A stretch of DNA of 64,000 bases, taken from Omphiscola glabra. Its lineage: Eukaryota; Mollusca; Gastropoda; Lymnaeidae. The position numbers and the translations under genes were made by a program. The notes beneath the pieces were generated by a model that saw only the letters and a list, made by a program, of their open reading frames with translations, was not told the origin of the DNA and searched no databases. The stretch is taken from assembly GCA_964017045.1 (NCBI GenBank), contig OZ024807.1, forward strand, positions 18,073,813 through 18,137,812, given 5' to 3'. Numbering within the stretch: position 1 is the stretch's first letter; each line of letters opens with the position of its first letter. This document shows, one piece after another, positions 23,707-36,970 of this stretch.

Positions 23707-25079
23707 GGACAAATGAAGAAACAACAAGAAGTAGAAAATAATTCAAAAACATAAGTGTCCGCCATTAATGTTATTGCCGGCAGTTGGGTTTTCCAAAAAC
23801 AAAGATTACAGGAAGTAAAATATTTTCTGTATCGATACTGTGAAAAATAAGATTTTTACATGGTTTCCCTTCTAACTCTCAATGGAGTGTTCTATAGTTC
23901 AGAAATACTTAAATTAATTCAGCGTTTCGGCGCAATATCACCATATGGAATGTATCAAATTCTATCCCACTAGCGATCCTCAAATTTCTCTTTATTTATT
24001 TTCTTACTTTTTATATTTTACATATTTCCAAATAGTTATGTCCTTTTAAGTCTAATTTTTCACAATATTGATATATACATTATTTTACTTCCTGTAATTT
24101 TGGTTCCACTATTTCCTTCCACATTCAAGCGTCAGGATCTCAAATTGACAGATAAGCAAACAACAAGATGTTTTGGGGTCAAGATGGTTCAGAACTTCAA
24201 ACATATTAAAAACGTTGATGAGACTTGAATTATTGAATTTTCTAAATTTTAATATGTACCCCTCATTTGGCGACTGAGACGCATCATTTAACATTATCCT
24301 CATTATTAGAATAGAACTTGTAACCTTTTTTTTCCCATTCATTTGTAACCAAACTACGTCTTTCTAACTAGCCTAAAACGTTACAAATATCATAAAATAT
24401 GACATCTAAAACTAATTCAAATGGACCTGAGTCTGAGTACGGCCAGCTGATGAAAACATTTTAAATCATGCACTTAGTTTTAAAATAACCGTCACTTTCT
24501 ATTTTCCTGTATTATTTTACTGTCTTGCCCTCTTTCAAAAGATCCTTAGTGAATAAATGTTTAAAAACAAACTGGAAAATGACTGATTAGTTTCTTTCTA
24601 ATTCACAAAATAAAAAATTAAATACTTATTTTAAAAAATATTTTTAAAAAAATAATTATAAACAGTAATTTTATTTCGTCAAGTCTAAAATCCAAATTCA
24701 AACGACCGAGTTTTTGCTGTTGGGCCATTGAATATTGCTTTGATTTCAGACAGGATGGTGTATTTCTGATCCCAATATTTCCATGACGTTTGCATCAAAT
24801 GTTAAATACAGCATGGCACAAACGGCGCCGAAGGAGTTGCCGGAACCTTTATCAGTGCAATGCCATTAGGCATAACCCGACGACATTGTCCGATTTGTTT
24901 TGTCGGAGTTTGCTCACGTGACCATGACAGGAGGACGGATTGTTTGTTGTTTTCTCTTTTCACAGAGGGGGCGCGCCATCCAAGGAGAGGGGGTGCCATC
25001 CAAGGTTCACGGGAACCAGCTACCCGAAAGTGTCTTGATTTTAGTTGGTTTGTAATGATCGAGTAAATATTCCAGCCAA

Positions 25080-25250
25080 GTGGTACGTTTGTCCTGTCAG
25101 CTAGGAGTACGTTTGTCCTGTCAGCCTAGGAGTACGTTTGTCCTGTCAGCCTAGAAGTACGTTTGCCCTGTCAGCTAGGAGTACGTTTGTCCTGTCAGCC
25201 TAGGAGTACGTTTGTCCTATCAGCCTAGGATTACGTCTGTCCTGTCATGG
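25080..25250. repeat. 25-bp minisatellite, about 7 copies
   Basis: The unit is GGAGTACGTTTGTCCTGTCA plus GCCTA, upstream of pseudogene E. Confidence 0.9.
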
Positions 25251-25411
25251 TGCCGACATGGCTTAAGACATCATCCATGAAATTAAAAAATAATCTCTCA
25301 GGGTCGTCCTAAGATAAGCCTTGTCAAACCATCAGACGTAATGTCTTGCTGGGAGTTGAGCAGAGCGAACTGTGAACGTACTGACACAACATGACAACAG
25401 CCTCAGCAATC

Positions 25412-27930
25412 ATGCTTTAATACATCTTTGTCGTCGCATTGCTCCCAATTTCCCTGGGAGCCCCTGATCCTGCCCAAGTCTGCTCGACCGATCAGACACA
25501 AATGTCAGCATTCAATGTACAAACAAGTGTATGTATACAATTTAATGATTTGTGTCCATAATTATATATTAACCGTATGTTCCCGCATAGAGTATAATGT
25601 ACTAAGATGAGAAAAGAAAAGCTCAATTTTGGACAAAGAGTAAATATAAATATTTGAATTATTTCTTTAAAATAAAAAAACGGTAATTAACTGTGATTAA
25701 AGTAATATTACTGACACAGCTCATATTTGACGTGGAACCATCTTTGTTTTGCTGTGCGCTTCCAGGTAACAACGGAAATAATAAATGATTTTAAACATTG
25801 GGTCACGTATAGAAGATATGGACAAGGTAAGGAAAATGTCTTGATCTGTTATTCAATTGCTTCACTCGTACGAAAAGCACTTCCAAATTGGCGAAATTTA
25901 AGGACATTGTTTCAACGGGTCAAGGTGAATATTTTTAAAACATATTATTACCCCAGAATGAAGTCGCTATTCGTGAATATTTAACATTAGTTCCAGTAAA
26001 CCTTTCGACGTAGTTTAAGCTACTGATTGATCCCAAACCATTGGTCCATTTATTTCTTTATCGTATCAAATCCGTTGTAGAATAATTTAATATGTTACGG
26101 GAAGGGAAGAAATATTGGGCATTTCATTTTTTTTATTCACCCAATATACGGTGGCTGACCTCTGATGTATTTCAGCTGAAACATTGCATGTTTGTAACTT
26201 CTGACATATTTCAGCTGAAACATTACATCTTTGACTCCAATGGCAATTGTCGATCAGATAATCTCCCTATATCGGCATTCCCTTCCCCCCCCCCCCCCAG
26301 TGTTTGCCAGGTAAGCGATACTAACATTTCAAATACCTACTGGCTTTTCTCTCACGCACCCTTTTTGGGGTCTGCGAACGCTGTCAAAATTTACTGTGGA
26401 CGATAGCAGACATCTGATGGGCTTTTAAAATATATACTAATATATATAATATACATATATATTAAATATTTTATAGTTTATTTAAAAAATGATAGTTCTT
26501 CAACAAATCCCACCAGTCACATGTGGTGGGTGTTACGATCATCTTCATGTTAAGACTTCACATATTAGGATCTTCCTCACGTTAAGACTTCAAATATTAG
26601 GATCTTCCTCACGTTAAAACTTCACATATTAGGATATCCTCACGTTAAGACTTCACATATTAGGATATCCTCACGTTAAGACTTCACATATTAGGATATC
26701 CTCACGTTAAGACTTCACATATTAGGATATCCTCACGTTAAGACTTCACATATTAGGATATCCTCGCGTTAAGACTTCACATATTAGGATATCCTCGCGT
26801 TAAAACTTCACAGATTAGGATTTTCCTACTTCCACTTGAACAACTCCCGCAGTAGGGACGTTTACTGAAGGGGCAGTAGACTCCACTTTGTCTAAGGGTA
26901 ACAATCCCAATACAAACCACAAATTCCAGGATGAAAATCCTACAGTTATTTGTTTACACGGACGGGCAACAGTTTCAAGAAAATAACACCACAACGCTGG
27001 CACTCTTCTTACTCGCAACAAGCAGCACCTGCACTTTCACGCTAAAAAACTGACGAACTCGCAACATAACTTAACACAACAACTTTATTAAAACTCTCCA
27101 CACAACGAACACTCAGCCTACACTTAAACTTCACACCCAGAACTAGTCCCACCATCTGACCTCACGACATACAGCTCACAGAAAACCTCTCTCGATCAAC
27201 AACTTTCCATCCCAAACATTCACGATCCCAAATCCATTTCCCAAAAGTGGGTGAAAATATTGTTCTACAAATTTCCATTTAGATGTGTCTGGGAGACGCC
27301 TGCGTCTAATGGCGGAACGGTCAAATCGTTCTATAGCAACCAGCCTGGGCAACCCAGTGACGTAATCTTGTCCTCGTTTATTGATTGTTTGTTCCATTAA
27401 TTTAAGCACTTTTTTAGTTTCAAATATTGTGAACTCAGAATAATGTTTCCAAATAAGTATGTGAGAAAAAAATTTGATATTAATAAAAAAATTTACTTGT
27501 CTATAACGCATTTTAAAACAGTTTGACATACAAAAAAATTATATTATAAACTCGTTTGGATTTACATCTCTCGCTCACTCTCTCTCTTTCTCTCACTCTT
27601 TCTCTCTCTCTCTCTTTCTCCCTATCTCTCTCATTAGCTCTTTTTGTCCCTCTATTTCTATGTCTCTCAATTTTTCTTTAACCTTTTGAATTCATTTTAT
27701 TATTATATTCTTAAAAATTAAAATATATAGATATTTGAATTCGATGGTTATAAATGGTATAGAAATCTACATTGTACATTTCGTTTTTTCCTCCAAATAA
27801 AAATCTACTTTTATTCTTTTACAATCTTCCTCCAGGTGGAGTTAGTATATTCAGCAACTTCTATTTTAATCAAAGCGTGACCAACACGTCACCTGATCCT
27901 TTCAAGATCCCTGACCCCTGTCCATCTTAA
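25412..27930 (+). pseudogene. EPDR copy E, decayed ependymin-related gene
   Basis: Remnants of all five exons are in order. Exon 1 (25412-25528) has a TAA at codon 3 but keeps GAPDPAQVC and a GTATGT donor. Exon 2 (25766-25826) is only 61 bp against 87, an out-of-frame deletion. Exon 3 (26215-26310) is 96 bp against 85, lengthened by a run of C before QCLP, which shifts the frame. Its acceptor region is duplicated 39 bp upstream. Only the 3' half of exon 4 is left (about 27290-27386), with the YSNQPGQP motif; the 5' half is replaced by unrelated sequence. Exon 5 (27836-27930) is open and ends IPDPCPS. A poly(A) signal follows. A start at a downstream ATG could bypass the early stop but not the frame damage elsewhere. 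Confidence 0.85.
26540..26820. repeat. 31-bp minisatellite, about 9 copies, pseudogene E intron 3
   Basis: The unit is GTTAAGACTTCACATATTAG plus GATATCCTCAC; the first units are one base longer. Confidence 0.93.
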
Positions 27931-28046
27931 AGTCAGGGTTGAACACTCACCACACAATTTAATCACCTGTTTCCTTTTTTATTTATTTTTTTAAAGAAAA
28001 ACTTGACATGTTTATGGCGTTTGACTGACGTACATTGTGCCTGTTT

Positions 28047-28052
28047 AATAAA
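28047..28052 (+). terminator. Poly(A) signal remnant of EPDR copy E
   Basis: AATAAA lies about 117 bp downstream of the exon 5 stop of the pseudogene. Confidence 0.5.
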
Positions 28053-28429
28053 CTTTTTTTTCCAAGTTTATTTTCATATTGTTTTCAGACTTGACAGTCT
28101 TACAAAAGAGCCAATAGTAACACGTTTTTCATGATAATCTTGATAAATTAAGCCATGATATTAGATACCATGCTATAAAATTCTCTTTTTAACATTTAAC
28201 ATCCATATACATCAAATAAATTTAACGGTGCATTTACTTTGCCCTTCTCTACAACTTGCTCCGTCGTAAAAAAAAACAATCTATTTGCTACATATCTCTC
28301 ACACACTCAAAAGACATATATAGGTGATGAACAACACGAAACGTCTGATGTCGCTCGCTATGAATGGTTAGTTAATTGTCAGTGTATGTAAAACGACTAG
28401 GAGAATTATTAGGATAATATTTTTAATGG

Positions 28430-28900
28430 TAGGTTATTACATTACTCATTAACTAAACACCCACCTCTACATTCCAAGGTCTTGATTTGTATCTCCTGCC
28501 ACCGTCACGGTCGTACCAGCCTCGTACCGGTACAATCAGACACCTTATGACTGTCGGTCAGTCTTCGTACTGGGGGATTCCCCAACCCAACCTTGTATCT
28601 CCCAGGTCGGCTACCCAGGTCTGGACTGTCCACGATATTCAACCATCGTGAGAGAATGCCTAGCAATTGTATTGGGGTTATCAATAATTGGTATATTACC
28701 TAATAGGGGCGAGGTTTAAGTTACAATGTGATCGCCAGGTCTTAAAATATCTGACAAAAGCTAAATTTACGAATTCCAGAATTACAAGGTGGGCGTTGAT
28801 TCCACTAGAATTTAATTTTGACAATGAGTATTTAAAAGAGGAAGAAAATACGTTAGTAGACTCTCTATCAAGGCAAGAGGGCGACGGGGGCCTAGAGTAA
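28430..28900 (+). pseudogene. Decayed Gypsy-type retrotransposon pol (RNase H region)
   Basis: The frame at 28700-28900 encodes LQCDRQVLKYLTKAKFTNSR, then ITRWALIPLEFNFD and ENTLVDSLSRQEG. This is the RNase H C-terminal pattern of Gypsy-like elements (TDH..L.YL, ITRW, EN..ADALSR). Upstream, in shifted frames, are fragments such as IVRECLAIVLGLS that match the preceding part. Frameshifts and stops show that it is dead. No LTRs, integrase or primer-binding site were recognised. Confidence 0.75.
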
Positions 28901-29087
28901 ACAAGGCAGAGGTCAGTGGTGATGACCTGAAGGTGAAGCTACGAGGGGCACAGTTCAGAATATTTTGGTGCGGGTGACACGGGTTGCTCCCATGGTTTAG
29001 ACAACCTTGGAGGTGTTTGCTGTGAGAGGGACTCAGTAAATGTTGAGAGAGTTAAAATGGTTGATGAAGTTGATTATGCGGAGGAGG

Positions 29088-29180
29088 TGAGAATGTTCGG
29101 GAGTGCTCCAACATTAAGAGCCGGGAGTGCTCCAACATTCAGAGCCGGGAGTGCTCCAACATTCAGAGCCGGGAGTGCTC
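29088..29180. repeat. 24-bp repeat, 4 copies
   Basis: The unit is CGGGAGTGCTCCAACATTCA plus GAGC, inside a chance frame downstream of the Gypsy remnant. Confidence 0.85.
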
Positions 29181-29539
29181 GAGAGGATAGCCATATAATA
29201 GTTGTCAATTTTTTTATCAGACACGTGTTAATACCTAAAAATGTGTATTGTTTAATTTTGTTGATGTTAAAGAGAGCGCGGATTGCTCAGATTTTGTACA
29301 TTTTGACTATCTTGGGGATTTATGACTTGGGATTTGGGGATATGAGATGTAAACATATAAGTGAGGATTTTGGGTAGAGATTTGCACATTTACAACAGAC
29401 GAATAAGCGACACGTAGCACCATCTTTAAGAGGAGGCTACGAAGGGTAAATTAATGCTGCCCAACATTTAGTATTTTGTAAATTTTATTTTTTTTCAAGG
29501 TTGTTGCCGTTGATGGATATGAGGCTTGGGTGGCGGTTA

Positions 29540-29835
29540 AAACCCATGCCGATGATTTTAGCTATGCGGTCTTAGAAAGCCGCTCCTATAGGCAACCGTT
29601 TCGTCCCAGCTTTCCATCCCGACCGAAATGCTCCCTGGGCGGTGGAGGGCTGGCAACGCAACACCTTCCCTTCGGGAGGAAGCAAACCCGCCCAGACCCT
29701 CAGGGAAAGTGGGCTGTGAACGCTTTAAACGCAGCGTTTTCGGCCGACCGGGCGTCCCCGAGGCCAGGGGGGGGGGGGGGGGTTCCCGGCGTGCTTCCAC
29801 GCGGTCTGGCGACGGGGAAACCCGGCGTATTTAGG
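29540..29835 (+). repeat. GC-rich dispersed repeat, copy 1
   Basis: This GC-rich island contrasts sharply with the AT-rich surroundings. It shares CTTTAAACGCAGCGTTTTCG and GCCGACC-like sequence with the inverted copy at 46755-46995. It includes a G-run near 29768-29782. The source element was not identified. Confidence 0.55.
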
Positions 29836-30647
29836 TAGTATTATAGCATGATATGTTCAGGGCCATTGCTAATATCATGATATGTGAGGATAAGCGTCAG
29901 TTCACACGATCACATTTCCGTCAAATTGTTGTATGAACGCACTATTTTGTGCGTGGTTTCTTTCTTGAGGAATTTGATGAAATAGTAATTTGAAAGTTGT
30001 GATAAAGCTTCATACACGAACTGCATCAAATGCTTGAAGGAAAATTTGATCGTTTGAACCGACCCTATAGAATAAAATTGTTCATGCAGAGGCTGCAGAG
30101 AACCTAAACATATTGTCCAGGACGTGGAATATAAATAATTGTAAGAATATAACACTAGGGCGATTTCGGACTTAAGTATCGGGTTAAATGTAAGTTTTGT
30201 AAGAAAATATTACGAAGAATAATTTAGAAAGTTTAAGATACCTTTAAACTATGTATAAAATGTAGTTGATTTTTTTCCTAGTTGTGCCATGAGTGTCGTT
30301 ATAGTGTCTGAATGAGCATTGGAGGACAGGAGTAGAACGATAAACAAGTGTGTGGATGTGAGTCGTGGGATAGAAAGAATTGAAGTGATTTGGGTTGATG
30401 GATGAGGCAGTTATGAGCAGTTCTTGAGTGAGAGCTCTTGTGTTTTTGATAGACTTGTGTAGTTATGAGGAGATACTGTAACCCGGTGAATTTGCGTTAC
30501 AGAGACACGCCATAAAGATGAACCCTGGTCATTTTCATAAAGTTTATGTTCCAATATTCGGTGTGCCTGGGCATTCGTTGATAGACAGTGTTGCAGAGTA
30601 CCATCGACAAACGTTGTCGGGAAATACTCGAAGATGATGGACTAGAG

Positions 30648-30987
30648 CAGGGTTGGGCAAACTACGGCCCGCAGGCCGCATGCGGCCCGGCAACTGATAT
30701 CATGCGGCCCTCGAAGGCACTTAGAAATTTTAAAAATTACTTTGTTTTTAAGTTATTTTGTTGAATTTTACAGAATTTCATGTACATTTATGATTTTTTA
30801 AACATTTTTGATCAAATTTTCTTTCTAATTTTCAATTTTTTAAAACAGTCCTTGACTTTTGTCATGTAATGCTAAAATGTGAGAAATGTTTATTGACATG
30901 TAAAAATTGGACATAATATACATGTGGCCCCCAGTAGCTTTACCTTTGTTAATGCAGCACTCCACACAAAAAGTGTGCCCACCCCTG
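30648..30987. mobile_element. Non-autonomous hAT element, 340 bp
   Basis: The termini are CAGGGTTGGGCAAAC and GTGTGCCCACCCCTG (inverted). A perfect 8-bp target duplication GACTAGAG flanks it at 30640-30647 and 30988-30995. The subterminal TACGGCCCGCAGGCCGCATG is typical of this hAT group. It has no transposase. The same family lies inverted at 38078-38438. Confidence 0.9.
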
Positions 30988-31319
30988 GACTAGAGTAACA
31001 AAGTATTTTAACATCAATCCAAGTGGTTCCTTTAATATAATCCACGTCACTCTGGGTGCCACACTGTACTGCCCTCAGGCAGACCCATGAGAATGGGTTA
31101 AAGAGGGCAGCCCCACCGGGCGCCAAAATCATCTTTAGATAAGATGTAAATAGTGAACTCAAATATAAAATCACATATACCTCAGAAAGAAAAGGGGGCG
31201 CAAAATATCGTATTTTTATTGGTCCGCCCCGTGGTGGGTTTTTCTTTCTATATATTAAGTTAGGCACAATTTTCCGTTTGTCCTAATTACCATATTTCCT
31301 CGGCATATGGCCCTGTCCT

Positions 31320-31575
31320 GGTTTGCTTTGGCTTCCTTGCAGGGGCGCTGCTTTGGCTCCCTTACAGGGGCGCTGCTTTGGCTCCCTTACAGGGGCGCTG
31401 CTTTGGCTCCCTTACAGGAGCGCTGCTTTGGCTCCCTTACAGGGGCGCTGCTTTGGCTCCCTTACAGGGGCGCTGCTTTGGCTCCCTTACAGGGGCGCTG
31501 CTTTGGCTCCCTTACAGGGGCGCTGCTTTGGCTTCCTTACAGGGGCGCTGCTTTGGCTCCCTTACAGGGGCGCTG
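31320..31575. repeat. 25-bp minisatellite, about 10 copies
   Basis: The unit is AGGGGCGCTGCTTTGGCTCC plus CTTAC, nearly perfect and GC-rich. It leaves all three plus frames open, giving artefactual ORFs. Confidence 0.95.
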
Positions 31576-31744
31576 TGAAATATGACACTTTTCATAATTT
31601 GCTTCCCACTAATAATCTAATGTGACATCTAGCGGTCGTTGTACAAACACTTGAGTAACTACTATATTTTTTATCCAACCCGTTATCTTATTTTGTTTAT
31701 GTATTCGTTATGTCGAAGTGTACGTATTAGAAACTAACACAGGG

Positions 31745-31808
31745 CGCCTGGTGAACACATAATTTGGCATTGGGTGCCGGGAATTAAAAAAAAATTGAGG
31801 AACCATTG
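31745..31808 (-). repeat. hAT-like terminal remnant
   Basis: Read on the minus strand it starts CAATGGTTCCTCAATTTTT and continues with CACCCAATGCCAAATTATG, resembling one end of a hAT element. The other end and the target duplication were not found. Confidence 0.3.
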
Positions 31809-32944
31809 ACGTAGCCCGACAAAAATATACGTCACATGCACTTTGAACATATGGTGGAAGAAATATTACTGCAATACTGCTACTACTTAGTACGATTTGA
31901 GCAAAATCTAGCAAGTTCATTTGTGAAAACACAAGACGACGATATTTCCTACAAAACATTGGGGGGATTTTTAAAGCATTCGGGCTTTAAAAAAAGACCT
32001 TTTTGGAGGTTCAAAATTTCAGGATGATTATTTCAGCATTTTAGAATAAATGTACGTATCTTCTGCCAAGACCCTCCTCCCCCCCACCCCCCCCCCGGCC
32101 GTATCCACACGAAATCACCCCTCTACCCTCAGCGCGTACTTAGTAAATGGATGACCCCTTAATACAAAATACCGCCCCCCTTTTTTTCTTTCCACAATCA
32201 GTGCGTACGTACTGAATGGTTTGTCCCTTACAAGGAGTAAGCCTTTGAATAAACTATAATTATTGTAGTCGACCCACAAAATAGAGACCAGGTCCTCACC
32301 GATCAGATTTCCCACAATGTTTGACTTGAGGTGGCCTTTATGTAACCAATGGCCTGGGGGGGGGGGGGCGATAGCTAGACTTATTTTTTTCGGCTCTTCC
32401 ACTGGGTGCGTATGCACTAGGGAGAAAAGGGGTGCTTCGATCAAAATGGTTAGGACATTCCTGCTAAAGGACTATGACTTATATCCTATAGGTATTTGAG
32501 ATGGCTGTGTGGTTTTTCATGAAGATTGGGGGGGGGGGGGCTTGGTTTATGTGACAACTCAGTGGTCAACAGCTGTTGGAGCCGGTAAGTTTAGGGGGAA
32601 AGAGTAGTGGGGAGATGGCGTAACAGAAAGGCATTGGCAGTCATGGACGTAATGATCTGTAACACAACGTATTTCTGTGAGGATGAGGTAAAAAAAGATT
32701 AAGGAGTTAAATGTTAAAAAAAACCACTGGGTGGAAATATGGAGCATCAGAATAAGGAGATAGTACGGATAGGATTTAGAAGTTAAATACTTTGAACTAA
32801 TTTTTTTTTTAAATTTAAACAAGACAATAACCTACGAGAGTCTATTTTAATTAATCAAGACATGTAGCATAGTAACATACATGGGTTGAAGAAAAATAAA
32901 ATGTGTTGATAGGACAGAGCTGGTTCGAGGTTGGGGCGGTGGAT

Positions 32945-33090
32945 GTTGAGGGGGGGGTGTGCAAGTTGTAGAGGCCGAGGCAACCGAGTAAATTCACTTT
33001 CCGTCATCCTATCGAGCTGACACTTTGCGCAGAGACTAGTTGCCGATGACAGCACATTCTGTCAAATTTTCAGAGACACATTTTATAACA
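32945..33090 (-). repeat. Dispersed repeat, copy 3 (inverted)
   Basis: On the minus strand it reads GTTGCCGATGACAGC-like sequence in the complement of the 16640-16930 family, with TCGAGCTGACACTTTGCGC as the diverged core. Confidence 0.6.
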
Positions 33091-33278
33091 GTGTGATAAA
33101 ATAAATACAAATATGTGTTTAAAACTGTAGTTAAAAAAGTCATCTATGTATGTGAATAAATGGAATTGACTTCAATCAGTGGTACACTGGTTTACATTTT
33201 CTTTTCTTTAATAAACAACTAACCATTGAACGATTGAGACAAGGAATAAAATATTATAATGTTATCTGTTTTTTTATG

Positions 33279-34116
33279 CAGGGGTCGACAACCTATTTGA
33301 GTAAAGACAATTTGTATAACTTATATAAGCTGAGAAAATATTGGAGAGCCGCAGGCAGTGTCTGTCACCGATTAGATGGTATTATAAGGTATGGCCCGTA
33401 CTTATGGTCATGTACCATATTGGTGGTGTAGTGAATAGTACGGAGCCGTTCCTCTCTGTGATGGTTCAATAGTCCAGACGTTGAAAAGTACAACGAAGAA
33501 AACACAGAACATTAACGAATGATCAAACAACTCCTCCAAAAACTGTGTTAGATAAATGTTGTATTGATGAACATAACAAATTTAGTAAAGTTTCTTCCCT
33601 AACTCTAACACTTGACTAACGGTCTATCACTGGTTCTATCCCCAACTAAGTCTAGTCACGCTGCGTCTACAACTTCCTAATCACTGTCCACGAATCTCTA
33701 ACTCTCCTATGTCACCAAGAGTTCTATCTTATATACAATTTTCTACCTCCTTAGGTGGTCCAGGAATGCTAGCTATTAACCCATCCATACCCCCCACATT
33801 TCCGGTCAATTAAGAACTTCCGTCGTTAACACCAAAATTATCACGCGAAGACTGGAAGGCCCGAAACAAAAAATTTGGAAAAGAAACATCCCCAAATCTA
33901 AAAGATGCGAGAGTCTATTAACCTTACCCCATGAGCAATTTCCATCCAACGTATAAATTATCTGAAGAACAATGGAGCTATGTCGTTAACCTTCTCCCCA
34001 GTCATTTGTGACAGTGTCGGGCTGCTTGAGTAGCATAACGGATTTCTATTTTTTAAAAAGTGCATCATTTATTCATATCGAAGAGCCGTTTTAAACCGCA
34101 GGTTACCGACCACTGG
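33279..34116. mobile_element. hAT-like element, 838 bp, no intact transposase
   Basis: It starts CAGGGGTCGACAACCTATTT and ends AACCGCAGGTTACCGACCACTG, an inverted repeat allowing mismatches. The flanks TTTTTATG and GTTTAATG match at 6 of 8 bases. Subterminal AGAGCCGT fits the hAT family with CAGGGGTCGGCAACCT ends. The interior has no recognised domain. Confidence 0.65.
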
Positions 34117-36297
34117 TTTAATGCATTTATAATTTTGAGGTTTGGTGGCCAAAACGTAAACGAAGTGGCTGTTGGTACACGGGTACCGGAAGTGAGAGGT
34201 TGGGATTAAAAAACGATTTAAAATATTATTGTTGGGTTTGTAAGAGCAAATGAGGTATCAAATGAAAGATAATTGAATGGATTATACGTTTGTAAACTTA
34301 ATTCTTCATTTAAACTAAAATAAACTACTACAAATGACATCCGAATAGCATTAGTCAAAATGGACCCAGACACTCAGCGCTGCCATTCGCACCCGGGTAC
34401 CATTAGACTAAATGCTATTAGGATGTCATTTGTGGTAGTTTATTTGAGTAAAACTCGTAAGTAAATTTCAGGGACGACTACTCTGCAAAAGGGCCTCGTA
34501 TATTTCAGGGTCTGATGTGACGTTAATTATTTTTTTTTAAAATTATCCACCTTAAACGCAAGGTAGGGGGCGTGGACAAAACCGAAGAGTGGCAGGGGGC
34601 CTCGAAAGGTCAAGCGTCGGCTCTGCTTGACCTTGTCTCGTTATAGAAAGTTTTTTTTTTCCATATTACTAAATAGTAATAGGTTTTTTAAAATAGTTTT
34701 ATTATGAAAACTATTTTTGTGGTAAACTACTTAAGTAAAGAATGCATTTTTAAAAAAAATTAAAATTAAAAAAGAAACATTCCTTCAAAAATGGTTTTCA
34801 TCACACACACAAAAAGCACTGCTAACCTCATTTTACATGTTGAACGAAAATGAAAACAGCAACCTACGTATAATTATGACCTTTACTACTGTTTTCAAGT
34901 TTTACCAGAATCGAAAACAAGGGGGAAAATGGTTTTGTTGAAAGGTTTATACATTTTTATGAGTTTCTAAAACTGTTCATTTTTGTAAGTGATATAACGG
35001 CATAATTATGTTAAAAAGAAATGAGATGTTTGCGCACACACACACACACACACACACACAAAAAAGATAATATATTTGTTGATGTGTGATGTTATCTGAG
35101 CGAAATCGTATAAAAATTAAGTATGCATTTTCCACTATTCAGTTGATTGAAATGTTTACTTGGAATTTCAAACTGCTATAACTTTCTTCAGATGAATTAA
35201 GAGTTGCCTCTTCGATAAACTTTAACACATATTTTAAATCAAATCATAAGAATTTATTTTTAAATTGACTATTTAAGAAGAAGAATTGTGCCAAAAACTA
35301 GTACCCGGAAAAAATTAAATTGGCATGATAATCGAGCTTCTAGTTCACAAAATCGGGGAGAGTGGTAGCTTTATAATGGATTCTCATTTATATACTAGAA
35401 ACAAATTAAACAAAGCATGCAAATATGTGGTGCAGATTTTTTTTTATTTTTATATTAAAAAGAGAAAATCAGTTTGGAATTTAATGAGTATAGGTTAATT
35501 TTTGAACAAAAAACAACTTTTATTGAGGAATCTGTGTTACAAAAGTAGCCCATTTTAAGAAAACAAACTCTTTCGATGTACGAATAAACGTTGCATCCTT
35601 AATTAATTTTTTTAAAGTTTTCATATTATCTAGCTTAACGTACAAGGAATCGAATAAATTTAAAATTATGCTAAAAACCATACGTGTATTTTATAAAGCA
35701 TGTCGCCATCAAACAATTTATGATTAACAACTAGCCATAGTTTAAAAGTCATGCCTTTATGATCAAATATAATTTAAAAACAGAGTGCACAGGTTTCATA
35801 CTTAGGACTAACTATGTTAAAGTTATAGTCCTTTATAGTGATGTAAAGATATAACTAACTATGTTAACGTTATATACCTTTAGTGATGTAAAGATAGAAC
35901 TAACAATTTTAAAGTTATAGACCTTTATAGTGATGTAAAGATATAACTAACAATGTTAAAGTTATAGACCTTTATAGTGATGTAAAGATATAACTAACAA
36001 TGTTAAAGTTATAGACCTTTATAGTGATGTAAAGATATAACTAGCTATGTTAACGTTATAGACCTTTATAGTGATGTAAAGATATAACTAGCTATGTTAA
36101 AGTTATAGACCTTTATAGTGATGTAAGGATATACTAAAATCGTCTAATTAAAATCTTTAAACTTATGAAGTTGCAAAGCATACATAAATAAAAACACTGA
36201 TATACGGCAACAACAAGAAGTAAGACTTCGGTTTATAACAGGAGCGGCCAATTTTCTTTACTGTAAGATATCTATAATCGATAGTGTAAGTCTATTT
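34117..36297. other. Intergenic, upstream of copy F duplication
   Basis: No coding exon is recognised. A short inverted repeat near 34318-34450 has arms with AACTACTACAAATGACATCC and its complement, possibly a foldback element. A (CA)n tract lies near 35035-35060 and a 44-bp minisatellite at 35800-36130. Confidence 0.5.
35800..36130. repeat. 44-bp minisatellite, about 7 copies
   Basis: The unit contains AACTATGTTAAAGTTATAGA and CCTTTATAGTGATGTAAAGA, and lies 0.8 kb upstream of copy F. Confidence 0.9.
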
Positions 36298-36860
36298 GTA
36301 CATTTCGATTTATGTAGGAACATTATTTTTGAAGCAAAAGAATATGAAAGAATAAAAAAAAATTTTTTCCAATTTTAACATGATGTTGGAAAAAAATGCC
36401 CCCCTCACACGGGGGGTTAAATGGCGGAAATTTAATAAAATTTAAATGATGTTTAAAAAGAAAATTTATTTTATATACGTTATTTCCCAATAAACGGATT
36501 CAACACAAATGATGCTATTCTCACGTTATCTTACAAGGTCAAGGTAAAACAAGTTCATACGAACTAAGGTATTTTTAAAAAGTATCTGGAATAAATAACT
36601 AATTTCTTTTTTCTTTTCAATATGATATTTTGATTCAAGGCACATCCCCGTTCGATTTTCGCCACATTGCGTCCAATAATATCAAGACTAAACTCTACAG
36701 AAGCGGGCCGGAGATACAACGATGTTTGTACACTGTGAAATTTGGCCTCCTTAGACGTAGCTGCTCAAACATGTCATCACATGTCCTTGAAGGTATGCGT
36801 CACACTATTGAGAAAAGAAAAAGTGGGGGGGGGGGAGGTGGTGGAGAGGGTGACTTACAG

Positions 36861-36867
36861 TATAAAA
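36861..36867 (+). promoter_or_regulatory. TATA box of EPDR copy F
   Basis: TATAAAA lies 110 bp upstream of the ATG in the same context as in copy D (GTGACTTACAGTATAAAAAG). Confidence 0.75.
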
Positions 36868-36970
36868 AGGACTATTCCTTAGCGAAGCGATTCAAAACCC
36901 ACGCAAGCCATTTATTCGTACACAACCAAGGCCCTTAAACCTGCACAAAAACCCTCCAAGACCTGCTACA

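Larger units (their letters stand above)
22724..25411. other. Intergenic D-E
   Basis: The first 700 bp belong to the segmental duplication. The rest shows no recognised gene. It holds a hammerhead-like motif at 23660-23706, a hAT-like end near 23476 (CAGTGCTTCTCAAAC) and a 25-bp minisatellite at 25080-25250. Confidence 0.55.

Noticed and set aside
25412..25528. Copy E as a functional gene starting at a downstream ATG
   Set aside because: Exon 2 is shortened out of frame, exon 3 is frameshifted by a C-run and half of exon 4 is missing.
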